DNA from: Planococcus donghaensis
Lineage (GTDB): Bacteria > Bacillota > Bacilli > Bacillales_A > Planococcaceae
Assembly: GCF_001687665.2 (NCBI RefSeq)
Contig: NZ_CP016543.2
Span: 2,976,001-3,040,000 of the forward strand
Direction of reading: 5' to 3'
Length of the DNA stretch: 64,000 nt
Shown here: piece by piece, positions 33,077 through 41,564 of the stretch
How the letters are laid out: every line of letters starts with the position of its first letter
Position numbering within the stretch: position 1 is the stretch's first letter
Made by a program: the position numbers and the translations under genes
The notes under the pieces: generated by a model
The model's input: the letters and a program-made list of their open reading frames with translations, nothing else
Databases searched by the model: none
Told to the model about the DNA's origin: nothing

Positions 33077-34015
33077 ATGAAGTTTGGCATTGTCGGCACG
33101 AATTGGATTACCGACCGATTTATTAAAGCCGCTAAAGAACACCCTGACTTTACAATCGGGGCCTTATATTCTCGGAAACTAGAAACGGGCAAGGCGTTTG
33201 CGGAAAAATACGCAATTGAAAACGTCTATACCGATATGACGGTCATGTTCAGCAGCGGAGATATTGAAGCGGTTTATATCGCATCACCAAATGCCATGCA
33301 TGCCGAGCAAAGCCTACTGGCGATGAAACACGGCATTCATGTTCTTTGTGAAAAACCGGCTGTCACGTCAATTGAAGAAATGAACCAAATTATTGAAGCT
33401 TCACGAACTTATCAAACAACTTATATGGAAGCGATGAAATCCACGTTACTTCCTTCTTTTTTAAACTTGAAGGAAAATATCGCTAAAATCGCACCGATTC
33501 GTCGCTTTGTGTTTCATTACAATCAATATTCTTCACGGTATGACAAATACAAAGATGGCATTGTCGAAAATGCCTTCAAACCTGAACTTGGCAATGGCTC
33601 AAAAATGGATTTAGGCGTTTACTGCATCGCGCCGATTATTCATTTGGTTGGTGCCCCGGAGTCAACGATGAAAAATCAATTTTTATTATCGACTGGTGCC
33701 GATGGCCAAGGCAGTATGATTTGGAATTACGCTGATATGGAAGCAATTATTATGTACTCGAAGATTTCGGATTCTTTTCTGCCGAGTGAAATTCAAGGCG
33801 AGAATGGAACGATTGAAATCGACCGCATCAGTGATCCGAAAAATATCCTCATTAAGTATAGAAACGGACAGACTGAAGACTTGTCTGTCGCGCATGATTT
33901 TGACTCGATGTATTACGAGTTGGCAGAGTTTATCAACTGTGTGAAAAACGGGCAGTTGGAATCCACGATCAATACACATGCTATTTCACGTGAAGTAACG
34001 AAATTGTTGACGTAG
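33077..34015 (+). CDS. Gfo/Idh/MocA-family oxidoreductase
   Basis: NAD(P)-dependent dehydrogenase of 312 residues. The Rossmann fold starts at residue 2 (KFGIVGTNWITDRF), followed by VYIASPNAMHAEQSLLAM and the active-site HVLCEKPAVTS with its conserved Lys. In the C-terminal alpha/beta domain MDLGVYCIAPIIHLVG holds the catalytic Asp/His region. The substrate is probably a sugar or polyol but cannot be specified. AGGAGG precedes the ATG. It stands alone and is divergent from modA. Confidence 0.88.
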   Translation: MKFGIVGTNWITDRFIKAAKEHPDFTIGALYSRKLETGKAFAEKYAIENVYTDMTVMFSSGDIEAVYIASPNAMHAEQSLLAMKHGIHVLCEKPAVTSIEEMNQIIEASRTYQTTYMEAMKSTLLPSFLNLKENIAKIAPIRRFVFHYNQYSSRYDKYKDGIVENAFKPELGNGSKMDLGVYCIAPIIHLVGAPESTMKNQFLLSTGADGQGSMIWNYADMEAIIMYSKISDSFLPSEIQGENGTIEIDRISDPKNILIKYRNGQTEDLSVAHDFDSMYYELAEFINCVKNGQLESTINTHAISREVTKLLT

Positions 34016-34172
34016 GGGGCAAAGAAGAAAGCGCTCCAAGCGGACACTTTTCGAGGGGCCGACTTTCGCACTTTCTTCTGAGTATGTTGTATTTAGCCAT
34101 ATAGCAGAAGAAATAGAATATCTTTAATTTTGAAGAATAGCTTATTCAATTAAACAGCAAAGGACGTGCCTT

Positions 34173-34847
34173 ATGATAAAAGGGATTATATTTGATTTTG
34201 CCGGGTTGATTTTTGATACGGAAACACATCAATATCATATTCTTCAAGAGATGTTTAGCGAATACGGTAGCGAATTGCCGCTTGGGTTGTGGCAAAACGA
34301 AGTAGGTACGGACGGTGGCTTTTCGCCGTTTCATTATATGGAGCAGCAAATTGGCAAACCGGTTGAACATGCGTTGCTCAATAGACAATATGAAGAAAAG
34401 TTTCTTTCGGTATTGTCTAAAGAAAAACCTCGCGATGGTGTGGTTGAGTATTTGCAAATGGCCCAAGAGTTAGGTTTGAAAGTCGGATTAGCGTCGAGTT
34501 CGAGTTATCGCTGGGTTTCAGGTCATTTGAAAAACCTAGAGTTGTTTGATCACTTCCATTGCATTCGCACTTCGGATCATGTTGAAAAAGTAAAACCTGA
34601 TCCTGCTTTGTATCTTCAGGCAGCCGAGGGTTTAGAGTTGTCTCCTGAAGCCTGTCTTGTTTTTGAAGATTCGGCTCACGGAGCAACAGCTGCCAAGCGC
34701 GCAGGTATGAGTTGTGTCATTGTGCCGAACAAAATCACGAGCACAATGCAGTTTGGTCACGTAGAGCACCGGTTGGATTCAATGGCGGACATGCCATTGA
34801 ATGACCTCTTGAGTTTTGTAACGGCCATAAAAATAAATCAATCCTAA
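34173..34847 (+). CDS. HAD-superfamily hydrolase with altered motif I
   Basis: Subfamily IA HAD protein of 224 residues resembling beta-phosphoglucomutase-like YhcW. The cap occupies about 15-85, motif II is LASSSS (about 109), motif III VKPDPALYL (about 147) and motif IV VFEDSAHGATAAKRAG. Motif I reads FDFAGLIFDTE, so the nucleophile Asp8 is present but the usual second Asp (position 10), the general acid/base of phosphatases, is Ala (codon GCC). Phosphonatases also have Ala there, and dehalogenases lack the Asp. The enzyme may therefore be inactive as a phosphatase or have a different chemistry. AAAGGA precedes the ATG. Confidence 0.8.
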   Translation: MIKGIIFDFAGLIFDTETHQYHILQEMFSEYGSELPLGLWQNEVGTDGGFSPFHYMEQQIGKPVEHALLNRQYEEKFLSVLSKEKPRDGVVEYLQMAQELGLKVGLASSSSYRWVSGHLKNLELFDHFHCIRTSDHVEKVKPDPALYLQAAEGLELSPEACLVFEDSAHGATAAKRAGMSCVIVPNKITSTMQFGHVEHRLDSMADMPLNDLLSFVTAIKINQS

Positions 34848-34851
34848 TTAC

Positions 34852-34887
34852 AAAGATGGTTCAGGAACAATACCTGAACCATCTTTT
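34852..34887. terminator. bidirectional terminator
   Basis: A stem AAAGATGGTTCAGG / CCTGAACCATCTTT (34852-34865, 34873-34886) between the HAD gene and the convergent luciferase-like gene. Confidence 0.85.
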
Positions 34888-35944
34888 ATGTTTTCGCCGT
34901 ATATTTTCGAATCGCTGGCAAAATTTCTGTCCCGATCAAGTCGATATTGCGTTTTAAGCGGTCGATCGGCACACCACCAAAATCTATTTGTGCAATATAG
35001 CGTTGATGACCAAACAATTCATGTTGGTATAGAATTTTTTCGATAATTTGTTGAGGACTGCCAACGTTCATGACGCTATCCATTTGCGCGCCGTGCATGA
35101 ATGCGGCTTGTGGGTAACCTTGACCGTTGGTTTTTCGCATCCCTTTATCCACATGTGGATAAACTTCTTCTATAGCTTGTTGAGTCGTTGCAGCCACGTT
35201 GAACAGTCCAGCGGTCGCGACAGGTAACGTAGAGGGACTAAAACCACTTTCTTCAGCTGCTTCGCGGTAAGCATCAATCGTGTGCTTGAATGTTTCTGCC
35301 GGACCACCAAGCGTTGCAAGCATCATCGGCACACCGGCATGCCCCGCTTTAATCGCACTTTCTGGATGTCCGCCAACCGCACGCCAAATTGGCAGCGACC
35401 CTGTAAGCGGTCGCGGTATAACTTGCGCACTACGTAGCGGAGCACGGAACTTCCCGCTCCAATCGACCGTTTGTTCTTTATTGATTTGAAGTAACAACTC
35501 AAATTTCTCTTCATACAATTCTTCGTAATAACGAATGTCGTAGCCGAGTAAGTCAAATAGTCCAACGCGCGACGCGCGCCCCGCAATGATTTCTGCACGA
35601 CCATTTGAAATCAAATCAATCGTCGCGAAATCTTCAAATACGCGTACCGGATCTGAGGTGCTAATAATGGTGGAGGAACTAGAGATTTTAATGTTTTTCG
35701 TCGCTTGTGCAATAGCAGCAAGCACAACGGTATGCGCTTGCGTAGCGAAATATTCTTGATGGCTTTCTCCAACACTGAAAAAGTCGAGCCCGGCTTGGTC
35801 TGCTAGTTCAGCGAGTCCAATAATTTCTTGAATGCGTTCTCCTGCTGAAATTCGCTGTCCAGTATGCGGGTCTGGCAGATGATCCCCCAATGTGTATATT
35901 CCAAATTCCATGCCTTTGTCTGGATTGATGCGGTACTGTTCCAT
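34886..35944 (-). CDS. luciferase-like (LLM) flavin-dependent monooxygenase
   Basis: TIM-barrel FMN or F420-type oxidoreductase of 352 residues in the LLM class. Recognised by MEFGIYTLGDHLPDPHTG at the start, the GESHQEYFATQAHTVVLAAI segment, and the STSDPVRVFEDFATIDLISN plus GRAEIIAGRAS block. The ATG at 35944 has AAGG nine bases upstream; a GTG two codons earlier is too close to it. The preceding methyltransferase gene ends 45 bp upstream, so the two may be cotranscribed. The DNA palindrome TTATCCACATGTGGATAA at 35145-35162 lies inside this gene. The substrate is unknown. Confidence 0.88.
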   Translation of the reverse strand: MEQYRINPDKGMEFGIYTLGDHLPDPHTGQRISAGERIQEIIGLAELADQAGLDFFSVGESHQEYFATQAHTVVLAAIAQATKNIKISSSSTIISTSDPVRVFEDFATIDLISNGRAEIIAGRASRVGLFDLLGYDIRYYEELYEEKFELLLQINKEQTVDWSGKFRAPLRSAQVIPRPLTGSLPIWRAVGGHPESAIKAGHAGVPMMLATLGGPAETFKHTIDAYREAAEESGFSPSTLPVATAGLFNVAATTQQAIEEVYPHVDKGMRKTNGQGYPQAAFMHGAQMDSVMNVGSPQQIIEKILYQHELFGHQRYIAQIDFGGVPIDRLKRNIDLIGTEILPAIRKYTAKT

Positions 35945-35989
35945 ATCCACTGTCCTTCCTGTTCTACAAATTGGGCTTAAGATTTTTCT

Positions 35990-36715
35990 TTATTTTATTT
36001 GCGTAGCTGCAATGGCAAAGTAAGTACCAGGTTCTTCTGAAAAAACGATGCGTTCAAAATGGGCGTTAAAGCCTGCTTCACTTAGCAGTTCTTCCCATTC
36101 TGGCATGGAAAACAATCCGCATTTGGCACTATCGGATTCGTGAGTAATCTTCCCATCTTTTTCCCGCATCACGTAGGCGTACTCGACTTCCGTTACGTGA
36201 TCTTCCGGATCTAAGTCATAGCTCCACTCTAAATAGCGCATGCCTCGTCCATCTTTATCGATGCCGCCATCGCTCGTTCGTGCTTCAAACGTTTCTGTAT
36301 AGTGATCTGGCATGATAAATAACAGGCCTTCAGGGTTTAAATGCTTTTTAGCATTTTTCATCACTGCTAGTAAATCGGTTTTATCGGTAAAGTAAGAAAT
36401 CGCATCATGAATAAACACCAAATCAAACTGGCGTCCTGCATCAATCGTTCGCATATCGCCTTGCATATGAAGACAATCTGGATTCAACTCTCGGCTGACT
36501 CTCAACATATCTTCTGACAAATCCGTCAAAGTCATTGAAAAAAACTTTTTTAAATAGAAAGCATTGCTGCCACCACCGGAACCAAACTCAATTGCATCTT
36601 GGATATCGGGATGATACTGCAACATAATGTTCAAAAAAAGATGGGCTTCTTCCTCATATTCCGTATGCGGGGACAGTAATGGCCACCAGTTGGCTAATTC
36701 CTTATACAGCTTCAC
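35990..36715 (-). CDS. class I SAM-dependent methyltransferase
   Basis: Soluble protein of 241 residues with motif I as AIEFGSGGGSNAFYLKK (about 42-58), DLSEDMLRVSREL, MQGDMRTI and the post-core motif HLNPEGLLFIMPDHYTE. These place it in the methyltransferase 25/11 group. The GTG at 36715 is chosen because AAAGGG lies nine bases upstream; a GTG three codons earlier directly abuts that site. The substrate is not predictable. It precedes the luciferase-like gene in the same direction. Confidence 0.8.
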   Translation of the reverse strand: MKLYKELANWWPLLSPHTEYEEEAHLFLNIMLQYHPDIQDAIEFGSGGGSNAFYLKKFFSMTLTDLSEDMLRVSRELNPDCLHMQGDMRTIDAGRQFDLVFIHDAISYFTDKTDLLAVMKNAKKHLNPEGLLFIMPDHYTETFEARTSDGGIDKDGRGMRYLEWSYDLDPEDHVTEVEYAYVMREKDGKITHESDSAKCGLFSMPEWEELLSEAGFNAHFERIVFSEEPGTYFAIAATQIK

Positions 36716-36801
36716 GCGAATCACCCTTTCGCTTTTTTATCATTATATAACTTGGAAAGAAAATTGTAGAAGAATGTAACTTCATTTTCCCCATAAAATA
36801 A

Positions 36802-36825
36802 GACTTTCCTTATGACCGGAAAGTC
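36802..36825 (-). terminator. probable terminator of the CynX-type transporter gene
   Basis: An 8-bp stem GACTTTCC / GGAAAGTC (36802-36809, 36818-36825) with an A-rich stretch before it; the minus-strand U tract is interrupted. Confidence 0.5.
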
Positions 36826-36849
36826 GAATGATAAAAGCTTATGCTTCAG

Positions 36850-38088
36850 TTAAATGCTGTCTGCCAATTCTTTTTTACTTTTTTTAGCTCGTTCTGATAT
36901 TGTTCCTTCTTTACCGGACACAATACCTGCAAGCAAAATGATAAGAGAGACAAACAGTAAGAATAACAGCGGCAATGTCCAGCCCCCACCTATGTCGTAA
37001 AGAACACCTGCAAAAACAGGTCCAATAGCCGCTAACATATATCCAAATGATTGAGCCATTCCTGACAGCTCCACTGCTTCTCTTCCATCTTTCGTTCTTA
37101 ATGTAAAGAACACCATTGAAAGACTAAATCCACTTCCTCCGGCAACTCCGAGCAAGATTGCCCATAATGGGACAAGCAACATACTGCCAGAAAGCAACCC
37201 TAAAAACCCAGTTGTAAACAACAGCGCCGTTCCGACAGCGAGACCTACTTGGCTTTTTAGCTTTTCAGCAATAACTGGCACCACAAAGGTGGTCGGAATG
37301 ATGGCCGTTTGCATTAAAAAGACCATCCAGCCGGCAGAACGTGCATCGTATCCGATCGTACTCAATATATCCGGCATCCAAGCGATTAACGTATAAAAGA
37401 CTAAAGATTGTCCACCCATGAAAAGCGTGACACTCCAAGCGAGCGGTGAACGCCATAACTTGGTTTTTTGTTTTGGTTTGATCGTTGCTTTTGATGGTGC
37501 CCTTTGTTGTTTGCGCAACTGTGGAAGCCAAACAACAAAGGCAACAATGGCAAGTAAGCCCCAAATGCCAAGTGCGCCTTGCCAGCCCATGTTACCGATA
37601 CCTGAAATTGGTACGCTTAAACCAGAACCTAAAGCACCGAAAATATTCATGAAAACAGCATATATACCCGTCATAACCCCAATTCGATAAGGAAAATTCA
37701 TTTTGATAATCCCTGGAATCAAGACATTGCCAATGGAAATGGCCAAACCGATCAAAAGTGTTCCTATAAACAAGAAACCGATTCCTGTTACAGATCGTAT
37801 GGCAATCCCGATAATCAGTACTACCATGGATAAGGCAATGGTCCATTGCATACCAATTCGATTTGCGATTTTTGGCGCAAATGGAGAAAGTACAGCAAAA
37901 GCGATCAAAGGTAATGTCGTAACCAATCCTGCAACCGCATTGCTAATGTCTAAATCTTCTCGGATAAACGACATAAGTGTGCCCACTGACGTAATAGGAA
38001 CCCGTAAATTGGCCCCAATCAACACAATACCGATCAACAATAACCACCCAGCTTTTTCGGTATTGTTTATTTCTATTTGTTTCTTCAT
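36850..38088 (-). CDS. CynX/NimT-type MFS transporter
   Basis: Twelve-helix MFS protein of 412 residues. The N-terminal GANLRVPITSVGTLMSFIRED segment is diagnostic of the CynX/NimT (cyanate/nitroimidazole) branch of the family. Substrates in this branch are diverse small anions or drugs, so specificity is open. GGAGG lies before the ATG. It is monocistronic, with a perfect palindrome 44 bp upstream of the start that looks like a repressor site. Confidence 0.85.
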   Translation of the reverse strand: MKKQIEINNTEKAGWLLLIGIVLIGANLRVPITSVGTLMSFIREDLDISNAVAGLVTTLPLIAFAVLSPFAPKIANRIGMQWTIALSMVVLIIGIAIRSVTGIGFLFIGTLLIGLAISIGNVLIPGIIKMNFPYRIGVMTGIYAVFMNIFGALGSGLSVPISGIGNMGWQGALGIWGLLAIVAFVVWLPQLRKQQRAPSKATIKPKQKTKLWRSPLAWSVTLFMGGQSLVFYTLIAWMPDILSTIGYDARSAGWMVFLMQTAIIPTTFVVPVIAEKLKSQVGLAVGTALLFTTGFLGLLSGSMLLVPLWAILLGVAGGSGFSLSMVFFTLRTKDGREAVELSGMAQSFGYMLAAIGPVFAGVLYDIGGGWTLPLLFLLFVSLIILLAGIVSGKEGTISERAKKSKKELADSI

Positions 38089-38131
38089 TCTAATCCTCCA
38101 ACAACTTACTTATCTATTCTTTTAAAACCTC

Positions 38132-38149
38132 TATATCAGTTTTGATATA
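38132..38149. promoter_or_regulatory. palindromic operator upstream of the CynX-type gene
   Basis: TATATCA-GTTT-TGATATA is a perfect 7-bp inverted repeat with a 4-bp spacer, 44-61 bp before the transporter start. The cognate regulator is not adjacent. Confidence 0.5.
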
Positions 38150-38280
38150 CGGTGCTGCACTTTTTGAATTGCTTCTCTTCCTATATTTCATCTCTTCAAA
38201 AATTTTCAGGGTGATTGGCACCTTGGATATTGTAGCGTTAAAGAATAGTTTTGTATATCACTATACTTTTTATAAACCAT

Positions 38281-38309
38281 AAAAAATCCCTCCTTTTCTA
38301 AAGGAGGGA
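38281..38309 (-). terminator. intrinsic terminator of the RDD gene unit
   Basis: A 10-bp stem TCCCTCCTTT / AAAGGAGGGA (38287-38296, 38300-38309), with six A residues before it on the plus strand. Confidence 0.85.
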
Positions 38310-38315
38310 AAGTTT

Positions 38316-38708
38316 TTAATCTACTTTTTTAACCACAGTATGTGCGTAAAGGTCATTCGGGTATTTTTCACCTTTGTACTTATCGTAGCGGCTACGGTCT
38401 TTTGCATACATGAGAAGGCCTATCGTATCTCGGTAGACAATGTGTTTTAGAATTTGCTCTGAGCTCAGCTCTCCACCAGATTCATCTTTTAAGGCAATGC
38501 CCATCATTTTCTGACCAGCTGTTTGACCGTTCATTCGGAGCTGTGCATACTCAAGTCCCCAGAACACTAAATGCGGAGAAACCATTGCATGGAAAAATGG
38601 ACTTTTTATTTTCTTTTTCAATAGCGGTTCTAACGAAAATGATACAGTAGTAGCAATCGCCGAATCGATCAACAACGCTTTGGCACGTTTTTTCGTCAAT
38701 TCATACAT
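38316..38708 (-). CDS. RDD-family membrane protein
   Basis: Protein of 130 residues with an RDD-like arrangement: KKRAKALLIDSAIATTVSF with the conserved Arg/Asp pair at the first helix, LRMNGQTAGQKMMGI (the G-Q-T-x-G-K/Q loop), and the YRDTIGLLMYA segment. RDD proteins have unclear roles, some linked to ion transport. The ATG at 38708 follows AGGAGG. It overlaps the transcript of the DUF4181 gene that ends five bases upstream, so the two form an operon. Confidence 0.7.
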   Translation of the reverse strand: MYELTKKRAKALLIDSAIATTVSFSLEPLLKKKIKSPFFHAMVSPHLVFWGLEYAQLRMNGQTAGQKMMGIALKDESGGELSSEQILKHIVYRDTIGLLMYAKDRSRYDKYKGEKYPNDLYAHTVVKKVD

Positions 38709-38713
38709 GATTT

Positions 38714-39100
38714 TCAGCCTCCTGTTAAAAATAGTAATCCAAGTACTAATCCCACCACTATCGTTTCGGACCATTCATACCAATATCGCTTTTTATCTCT
38801 GTACAATACCCACTCTTCAAGCCCCGCAACAAATGTTTGGAGAATCAAGAGACCTAGCGGACTGATACGGGTAGCTAAAGAAAGCTCTGTAAAATCTAGC
38901 TCTACAAATATATACAGCAACGCGTAAACAAATCTTACGAAGATAACTCCTTGCAACATTATTACATAGCGATTTTTGTCTTCGTGAAAAATACTTTTCG
39001 AATCTCTTTTTATTCCACGCTTTTTCTTCAAATATAAATTTGCGAAAAGAAAATACACGATCGCAATGATGAGCAATCCAATCCATGCAACAGTCTCCAT
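38714..39100 (-). CDS. DUF4181-like membrane protein
   Basis: Small integral membrane protein of 128 residues with four helices (about 4-24, 45-68, 78-95, 108-126). The arrangement, with a basic loop LKKKRGIKRDSKSIFHEDKN after helix 1 and KRYWYEWSETIVVG before the last helix, fits DUF4181. A second protein of this type is encoded at 40833-41201. Function unknown. AAAGGAG precedes the ATG. First gene of a pair with the RDD gene. Confidence 0.7.
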   Translation of the reverse strand: METVAWIGLLIIAIVYFLFANLYLKKKRGIKRDSKSIFHEDKNRYVIMLQGVIFVRFVYALLYIFVELDFTELSLATRISPLGLLILQTFVAGLEEWVLYRDKKRYWYEWSETIVVGLVLGLLFLTGG

Positions 39101-39242
39101 AGATACACTCCTTTAAATCAAATAATTCTACATGCGAAACTTGTTTCCCTCTAAACTTTGGATGAATCATTTTCCCGTTTGCCAATTTCTTCATTAGGGA
39201 ACTTATAGTGTAATGAAATAAGTGATAAAAGGAGTGAACACC

Positions 39243-39854
39243 ATGGTGTTTTTTATTATTTGGCTGCTGTTAATTGGCTATGCTGTTTTTTTGGCACCCG
39301 GCGGCGAAACAGATCCGATTTTGTCGAACATTTTTAGCGGCGACCTCGGTGCAATTGATCCACTCGTACTTGCCGTCTTTAATTCACTCGGCTTGTTTCC
39401 GATGATGTTTCTCACATTGCTGTTGCTAAATGACCGTCAAAAATGGCCGGCGTGGCCTTTTGCCTTGTTGTCTTTTGGCATTGGTGCTTTTGGACTTCTT
39501 CCTTATTTTGCGTTCGGCAATCGAAAGGCAGATAGAAGACTCAGAACTCCTGCATGGCTCGTTCGGTTTCTCAGTTCACGGTTTTGGCTTATTGTTTTTA
39601 TGCTGTTTTGGGTCGGCAATGCATTAACGTTGTTGCAAGGATTTTCGCTCGCCGCTTATCAAGAGGCGTTCTTTTCGTCAGGTCTTGTTTCGGTTATGAC
39701 GATCGACTGGTTTGTGTTATGGGGATTATCTGTTTACACCGTTTATCATTTTTACCCACAAGCCAAACGTAAGTCGCTTGCTTGGATTCCAATTCTTGGG
39801 CCAATACTTGTGCTATATCTAAACAAAAAAGCAGCTACGCGGAAATCAACGTAA
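39243..39854 (+). CDS. membrane protein of unknown function
   Basis: Protein of 203 residues with about six helices. The N-terminal helix VFFIIWLLLIGYAVFLAPGG is followed by a conserved-looking luminal loop (GETDPILSNIFSGDLGAIDP), a pattern seen in plastid/cyanobacterial-like DUF2834-type proteins, although I cannot assign it firmly. It ends in a basic KKAATRKST tail. The ATG at 39243 has AAAGGAG upstream; an ATG seven codons earlier lacks one. Its operon context gives no hint. Confidence 0.65.
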   Translation: MVFFIIWLLLIGYAVFLAPGGETDPILSNIFSGDLGAIDPLVLAVFNSLGLFPMMFLTLLLLNDRQKWPAWPFALLSFGIGAFGLLPYFAFGNRKADRRLRTPAWLVRFLSSRFWLIVFMLFWVGNALTLLQGFSLAAYQEAFFSSGLVSVMTIDWFVLWGLSVYTVYHFYPQAKRKSLAWIPILGPILVLYLNKKAATRKST

Positions 39855-40041
39855 CGGCTTTACCTTTTTACTAACTTGTTCATCCACCATCGTTGACGAA
39901 CTATTTCTGATTGAACCCTCCTATCTTACGCGATACTTATAGGCTATTGAAGACATCATCTACTTGTTCATATCGAAAAGTTAATGTCATACTTACTATA
40001 GAATTCTGTCCATTTTCAAGACACATTAGGAGGAAAACGAG

Positions 40042-40626
40042 ATGCCTAGCACAGAAGATCGCCGTATTCTTCGAACTCAAAAAATGCTAAAAAATGCTTT
40101 ACTACAGCTATTAACTGAAAAAGAACTGTCACAACTGACCATTACAGAAGTTGCAAAGCAAGCTGGGTGTAATCGCGTGACGTTTTATTCACATTATAAG
40201 GACTTGAACGAATTGCTTGCGGCTATCGTTGAAGATTACTTGAGTGGCCTTGCTGACTATTTCCGAAAAAGCTTCCAAGGGTTAGAGCGTTTTTCTTCGA
40301 CAGACGTTCAGCGGCAACTGCCGATTTTTGAATACATTTATCAGCACCAATCGATTTTCACATTGATTATCACAGGAGAAATACTTCCTGGCTCGCAAAA
40401 CCAGTTTTGTGAAGCCCTTGCACAAGTAGCCGCAACCGAACTGCGTCTCGAAGAAGAAAGCGATTTGGAAATTCCAACACTCAATTCATTCATGACTTAC
40501 GGAACATTAGGGTTCTTTCTCTATTGGATCAAACAAGATTATAAGGATTCTCCAGAAGTGATGGCAGCTAAATTAGCCAAGTTACACAGCAAAATGTATG
40601 ACGGATCGGTTGTATTAGATAAATAA
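40042..40626 (+). CDS. TetR-family transcriptional regulator
   Basis: Regulator of 194 residues. The helix-turn-helix is at about 30-55 (LTITEVAKQAGCNRVTFYSHYKDLNELL), with an all-helical ligand domain resembling the DhaS/TetR_C-8 group. AGGAGG precedes the ATG. No efflux or enzyme gene is directly linked in the same direction, so its target is not evident; the adjacent upstream membrane protein is a candidate. Cys41 in the recognition region (QAGCNRV) is noted, but a redox role is speculative. Confidence 0.85.
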   Translation: MPSTEDRRILRTQKMLKNALLQLLTEKELSQLTITEVAKQAGCNRVTFYSHYKDLNELLAAIVEDYLSGLADYFRKSFQGLERFSSTDVQRQLPIFEYIYQHQSIFTLIITGEILPGSQNQFCEALAQVAATELRLEEESDLEIPTLNSFMTYGTLGFFLYWIKQDYKDSPEVMAAKLAKLHSKMYDGSVVLDK

Positions 40627-40790
40627 CTATAACGAATAGGTCTTGAATGATCGTATTTTTCGAAGCTTATCGTGGGGCGGGCATCGAGCAAACGCTTCTT
40701 CAAATACAGAGATTACTTACTATTTTTAACTAGTAAAAGTATCTGATTCCGATGAATTATAAGAGGGGATAAACTTATTCCACATTGTGA

Positions 40791-40822
40791 AAAAGGCATT
40801 TCCCTAAAGGAATGCCTTTTTT
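40791..40822. terminator. bidirectional terminator
   Basis: AAAAGGCATTTCC / GGAATGCCTTTTTT (40791-40803, 40809-40822) between the TetR gene and the convergent DUF4181-like gene. Confidence 0.75.
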
Positions 40823-40832
40823 AGATAATAAA

Positions 40833-41201
40833 TCAATTCATTTGAGTTATGGCAACTGTGATAAAAATAATAATTGCGAGTCCACTAAGCACTGAGTTAA
40901 TGAGAGACACTTGATATTTTCGTGAACCTTTCAAATACTTCCACTCTAAAGAAATTTGCGTGGCATTTCCTACAAAGAAAATCACAAATATCCAAAAAAA
41001 GAATAATTCTAATGAATCTTGCATGTTTACCGCTAAAACAATTATCGCCAAGATCATTAGCCAATTATTCCACCGTTCAAACTTCTTCACTGGAATCCCT
41101 GCTTGTTCTTCTTGATCAATGCCAAAACGTTTTTTCAAAAACATTCTCAAAAAAGCGAAACCAATAATAATGACAAACCATAGGAAAAAGACGATTTCCA
41201 T
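40833..41201 (-). CDS. DUF4181-like membrane protein, second copy
   Basis: Membrane protein of 122 residues with four helices (about 3-20, 48-62, 66-82, 100-120). The loop LKKRFGIDQEEQAGIPVKKFERWNN after helix 1 and EWKYLKGSRKYQVSL before the last helix follow the same plan as the protein at 38714-39100. Function unknown. GGAGG precedes the ATG. It is a single-gene unit. Confidence 0.65.
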   Translation of the reverse strand: MEIVFFLWFVIIIGFAFLRMFLKKRFGIDQEEQAGIPVKKFERWNNWLMILAIIVLAVNMQDSLELFFFWIFVIFFVGNATQISLEWKYLKGSRKYQVSLINSVLSGLAIIIFITVAITQMN

Positions 41202-41271
41202 TTACCACACCTCCAACACCTTTTTCTATTCTACGAAGAAAAGGGGTAAAAGTTCCGCTTCAAAAAGAAGG

Positions 41272-41409
41272 TTATCCCCAATCGACATGCGATATTCAAA
41301 AGAACCTCTATTTACCCACCATTCCATTGAATATGTGGATGGTTTCACATTAAAACGGGGATAACTTTGTCGTTCCGTTATACTTTCACTCTTATCCACA
41401 TGTGGATAA
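41272..41409. promoter_or_regulatory. cluster of DnaA-box-like 9-mers
   Basis: Two perfect DnaA boxes form an inverted pair, TTATCCACA (41392-41400) and TGTGGATAA (41401-41409). Near matches are TTATCCCCA (41272-41280), TGTGGATGG (41334-41342) and CGGGGATAA (41356-41364). The 363-bp interval 41202-41564 contains this cluster and otherwise no evident gene; it leads into the AI-2E family gene. Confidence 0.5.
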
Positions 41410-41564
41410 CAAATAGTTTAGCAAAACCGTTTTTCTTCCGTTTCTTAGAGGAAGTAAAACGGGTCTGCTGGTGTGAAAACATTCGGATACGGGTATTTTA
41501 TAGTTAATAAATTATAGACGTATTGGAGGGTGTAAAACAGCTTGAGCAGAAAGAGGTGTGGACG

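Noticed and set aside
32915-33142. Minus-strand small gene upstream of modA
   Set aside because: It overlaps the start of the oxidoreductase gene and the promoter region, without a ribosome binding site.
34016-34110. Terminator after the Gfo/Idh gene
   Set aside because: GAAGAAAGCG and CGCACTTTCTTC can pair over a long loop, but there is no T run and the stem is broken.
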